Assembly (NCBI RefSeq): GCF_030012985.1 | Contig: NZ_CP120233.1 | Coordinates: forward strand, 1,302,001-1,366,000 | Reading direction: 5' to 3' | Length of the DNA: 64,000 nt | From: Microbulbifer sp. VAAF005 | GTDB taxonomy: Bacteria > Pseudomonadota > Gammaproteobacteria > Pseudomonadales > Cellvibrionaceae | Shown here: positions 63,134 through 64,000 of the stretch, piece after piece | How positions within the stretch are numbered: the stretch's first letter is position 1 | Layout of the letters: each line of letters opens with the position of its first letter | Made by a program: the position numbers and the translations under genes | Notes under the pieces: generated by a model | The model's input: only the letters and a program-made list of their open reading frames with translations | What the model was told of the DNA's origin: nothing | Databases searched by the model: none

Positions 63134-63442
63134 TTACGACTTTTTTCCACCACCCTGGCACTCAGGACTCTGGGGGGCCTGTCCCTCCCACTCTTCCGGG
63201 CTGTAAGTGTGCAGAGCCAGAGCATGTATTGGGCCAGCCATTTCTTCAGACAAAGCCGCATAGACTTTTTGATGGCGCTGTACCTTCCTTGCAGAATTGA
63301 ACGCCTCACTTACCAAAACGACCCGAAAGTGCATTTCAGAGCCAACAGGTACATTGTGCATATGACTTTCACATTGCACTTCAATATGCTGAGGTGAAAA
63401 TTCCGCAGTCAGTTTATCTTTAATTGTCTCAGCAAGACTCAT
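63134..63442 (-). CDS. BolA family protein
   Basis: 102 residues. The BolA/IbaG fold is visible: IKDKLTAEFSPQHIEVQCES, HFRVVLVSEAFNSARKVQRH, with the conserved His in VQRHQKVYAAL and HALALHTYSPEEW. BolA proteins bind DNA or iron-sulfur partners such as monothiol glutaredoxins and affect shape and stress response. The C-terminal tail is short and Cys-containing (ECQGGG). Confidence 0.93.
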   Translation of the reverse strand: MSLAETIKDKLTAEFSPQHIEVQCESHMHNVPVGSEMHFRVVLVSEAFNSARKVQRHQKVYAALSEEMAGPIHALALHTYSPEEWEGQAPQSPECQGGGKKS

Positions 63443-63488
63443 CTATCAACTCCTTTATTTGCAATACAGCAAGGCTGCTCTCCAGAAC

Positions 63489-64000
63489 CTAACTGACAAC
63501 CTTAGCCTGTTGCTTTCTCGCCTCAACAATCGCTTCATAGGCAACAGTAATACTTTTCATCTGGTCATCAGCGTGACGCATAAACTCTTCAGGCAACCCT
63601 TTGGAAGCAATTTTATCTGGATGATACTCTGCTGCTTTTCGGCGATAAGCTAATTTAAGTTCTTTATCGCTAGTCTCCGGGGTGCAACCCAACACTGCGT
63701 AATGCTGCTCCAGGTTTGCAACTGTATTCCTCCCCGTTCACAAACTCATTTTGCATTGCCGCAAATAAAGATTCATGCAACCCTAGATCAACAGTGATGC
63801 GTTTTAAAATCTCTTCTTCTGCGCTATGTAATTCACCATCGGCATAAGCAACTGCAAATAATAGGCGATACACCATTTCCCGCATTGCTTGATCGCGAAC
63901 CAGTTGGCGATACTGTTTTGCGTAATCGTAAATGCTGTACTTATCAGTCTTGGCATTTTCAAAAATACGGATTGCATGCTTGCGCTCTTCAGTGCCCAGA
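63489..64000 (-). pseudogene. djlA: DjlA-like co-chaperone, partial and frameshifted
   Basis: The C-terminal J-domain (YAVLGCTPETSDKELKLAYR, then the HPD motif in EYHPDKIASKGLPEEFMRHA) is in one frame, and a TerB-like domain (YRLLFAVAYADGELHSAEEE) in another, running off the right edge. The linker NGRNTVANLEQHYAVLG forms if the run of four C at 63732-63735 (plus strand) were three. DjlA is a membrane-anchored J-protein of the envelope stress response; its membrane segment would lie outside the window. The shift may be a base-call error. Confidence 0.75.

Overview
The window looks like chromosomal DNA of a marine gammaproteobacterium. The mix of genes (cyoABCD, ccmABCDEFG, mnmC, epmC, queF, pdxB, trmL, alaA, gcvR) and their sequence character suggest the Cellvibrionales, perhaps close to Microbulbifer. 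This is inference from gene content; there is no rRNA in the window.

Left part (1-14 kb). A partial DUF4393/Abi-alpha gene is followed by 1.3 kb of AT-rich DNA without a gene, a small membrane-protein gene broken by an amber stop, and an RDD-family gene. A divergent CoA-thioester gene set comes next: two MaoC hydratases and a CitE-like lyase on one strand, a family III CoA-transferase on the other. It resembles itaconate, mesaconate or methylmalate breakdown modules. The cytochrome c maturation operon ccmABCDEFG runs leftward from 12.2 to 6.7 kb and is followed by yigZ. ccmH and ccmI are not in this operon. A 2OG-Fe(II) oxygenase gene, a small PA3496-like gene and tRNA-Arg(CCT) follow.

Accessory part (14-28 kb). 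This stretch is AT-rich and loosely packed. It holds an HdeA-like acid chaperone, several membrane and secreted proteins, an HNH nuclease lipoprotein, a CPBP protease, an orphan Tdi1-like immunity protein, a LysE exporter, a TPR/S41 peptidase, a YieH-like phosphatase and small unknowns. It ends at two copies of tRNA-Ser(GGA) about 2.6 kb apart, which bracket one secreted protein of unknown function.

Core part (28-64 kb). A membrane class III adenylate cyclase faces the cyoDCBA quinol oxidase operon. Then come a DcaP-type porin (frameshifted), queF, the yadGH ABC exporter, an array of four tRNA-Glu/tRNA-Gly pairs built from 303-bp tandem repeats behind one near-consensus sigma70 promoter, DUF1499/msrB, alaA, a methyltransferase (frameshifted), an NAD-kinase-like gene, pdxB, a 5'-3' exonuclease, epmC (frameshifted), tusA, a YheU/hydrolase fusion, a signal-peptide methyltransferase, gcvR, trmL, fldB, mnmC, a glutaminyl cyclase, recQ, mmsA, an OmpW protein, bolA and a frameshifted partial djlA.

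Five genes in the right half are broken or fused in a way that one base in a short homopolymer would repair. This points to sequencing or consensus errors as much as to biology, so their state should be treated as provisional.
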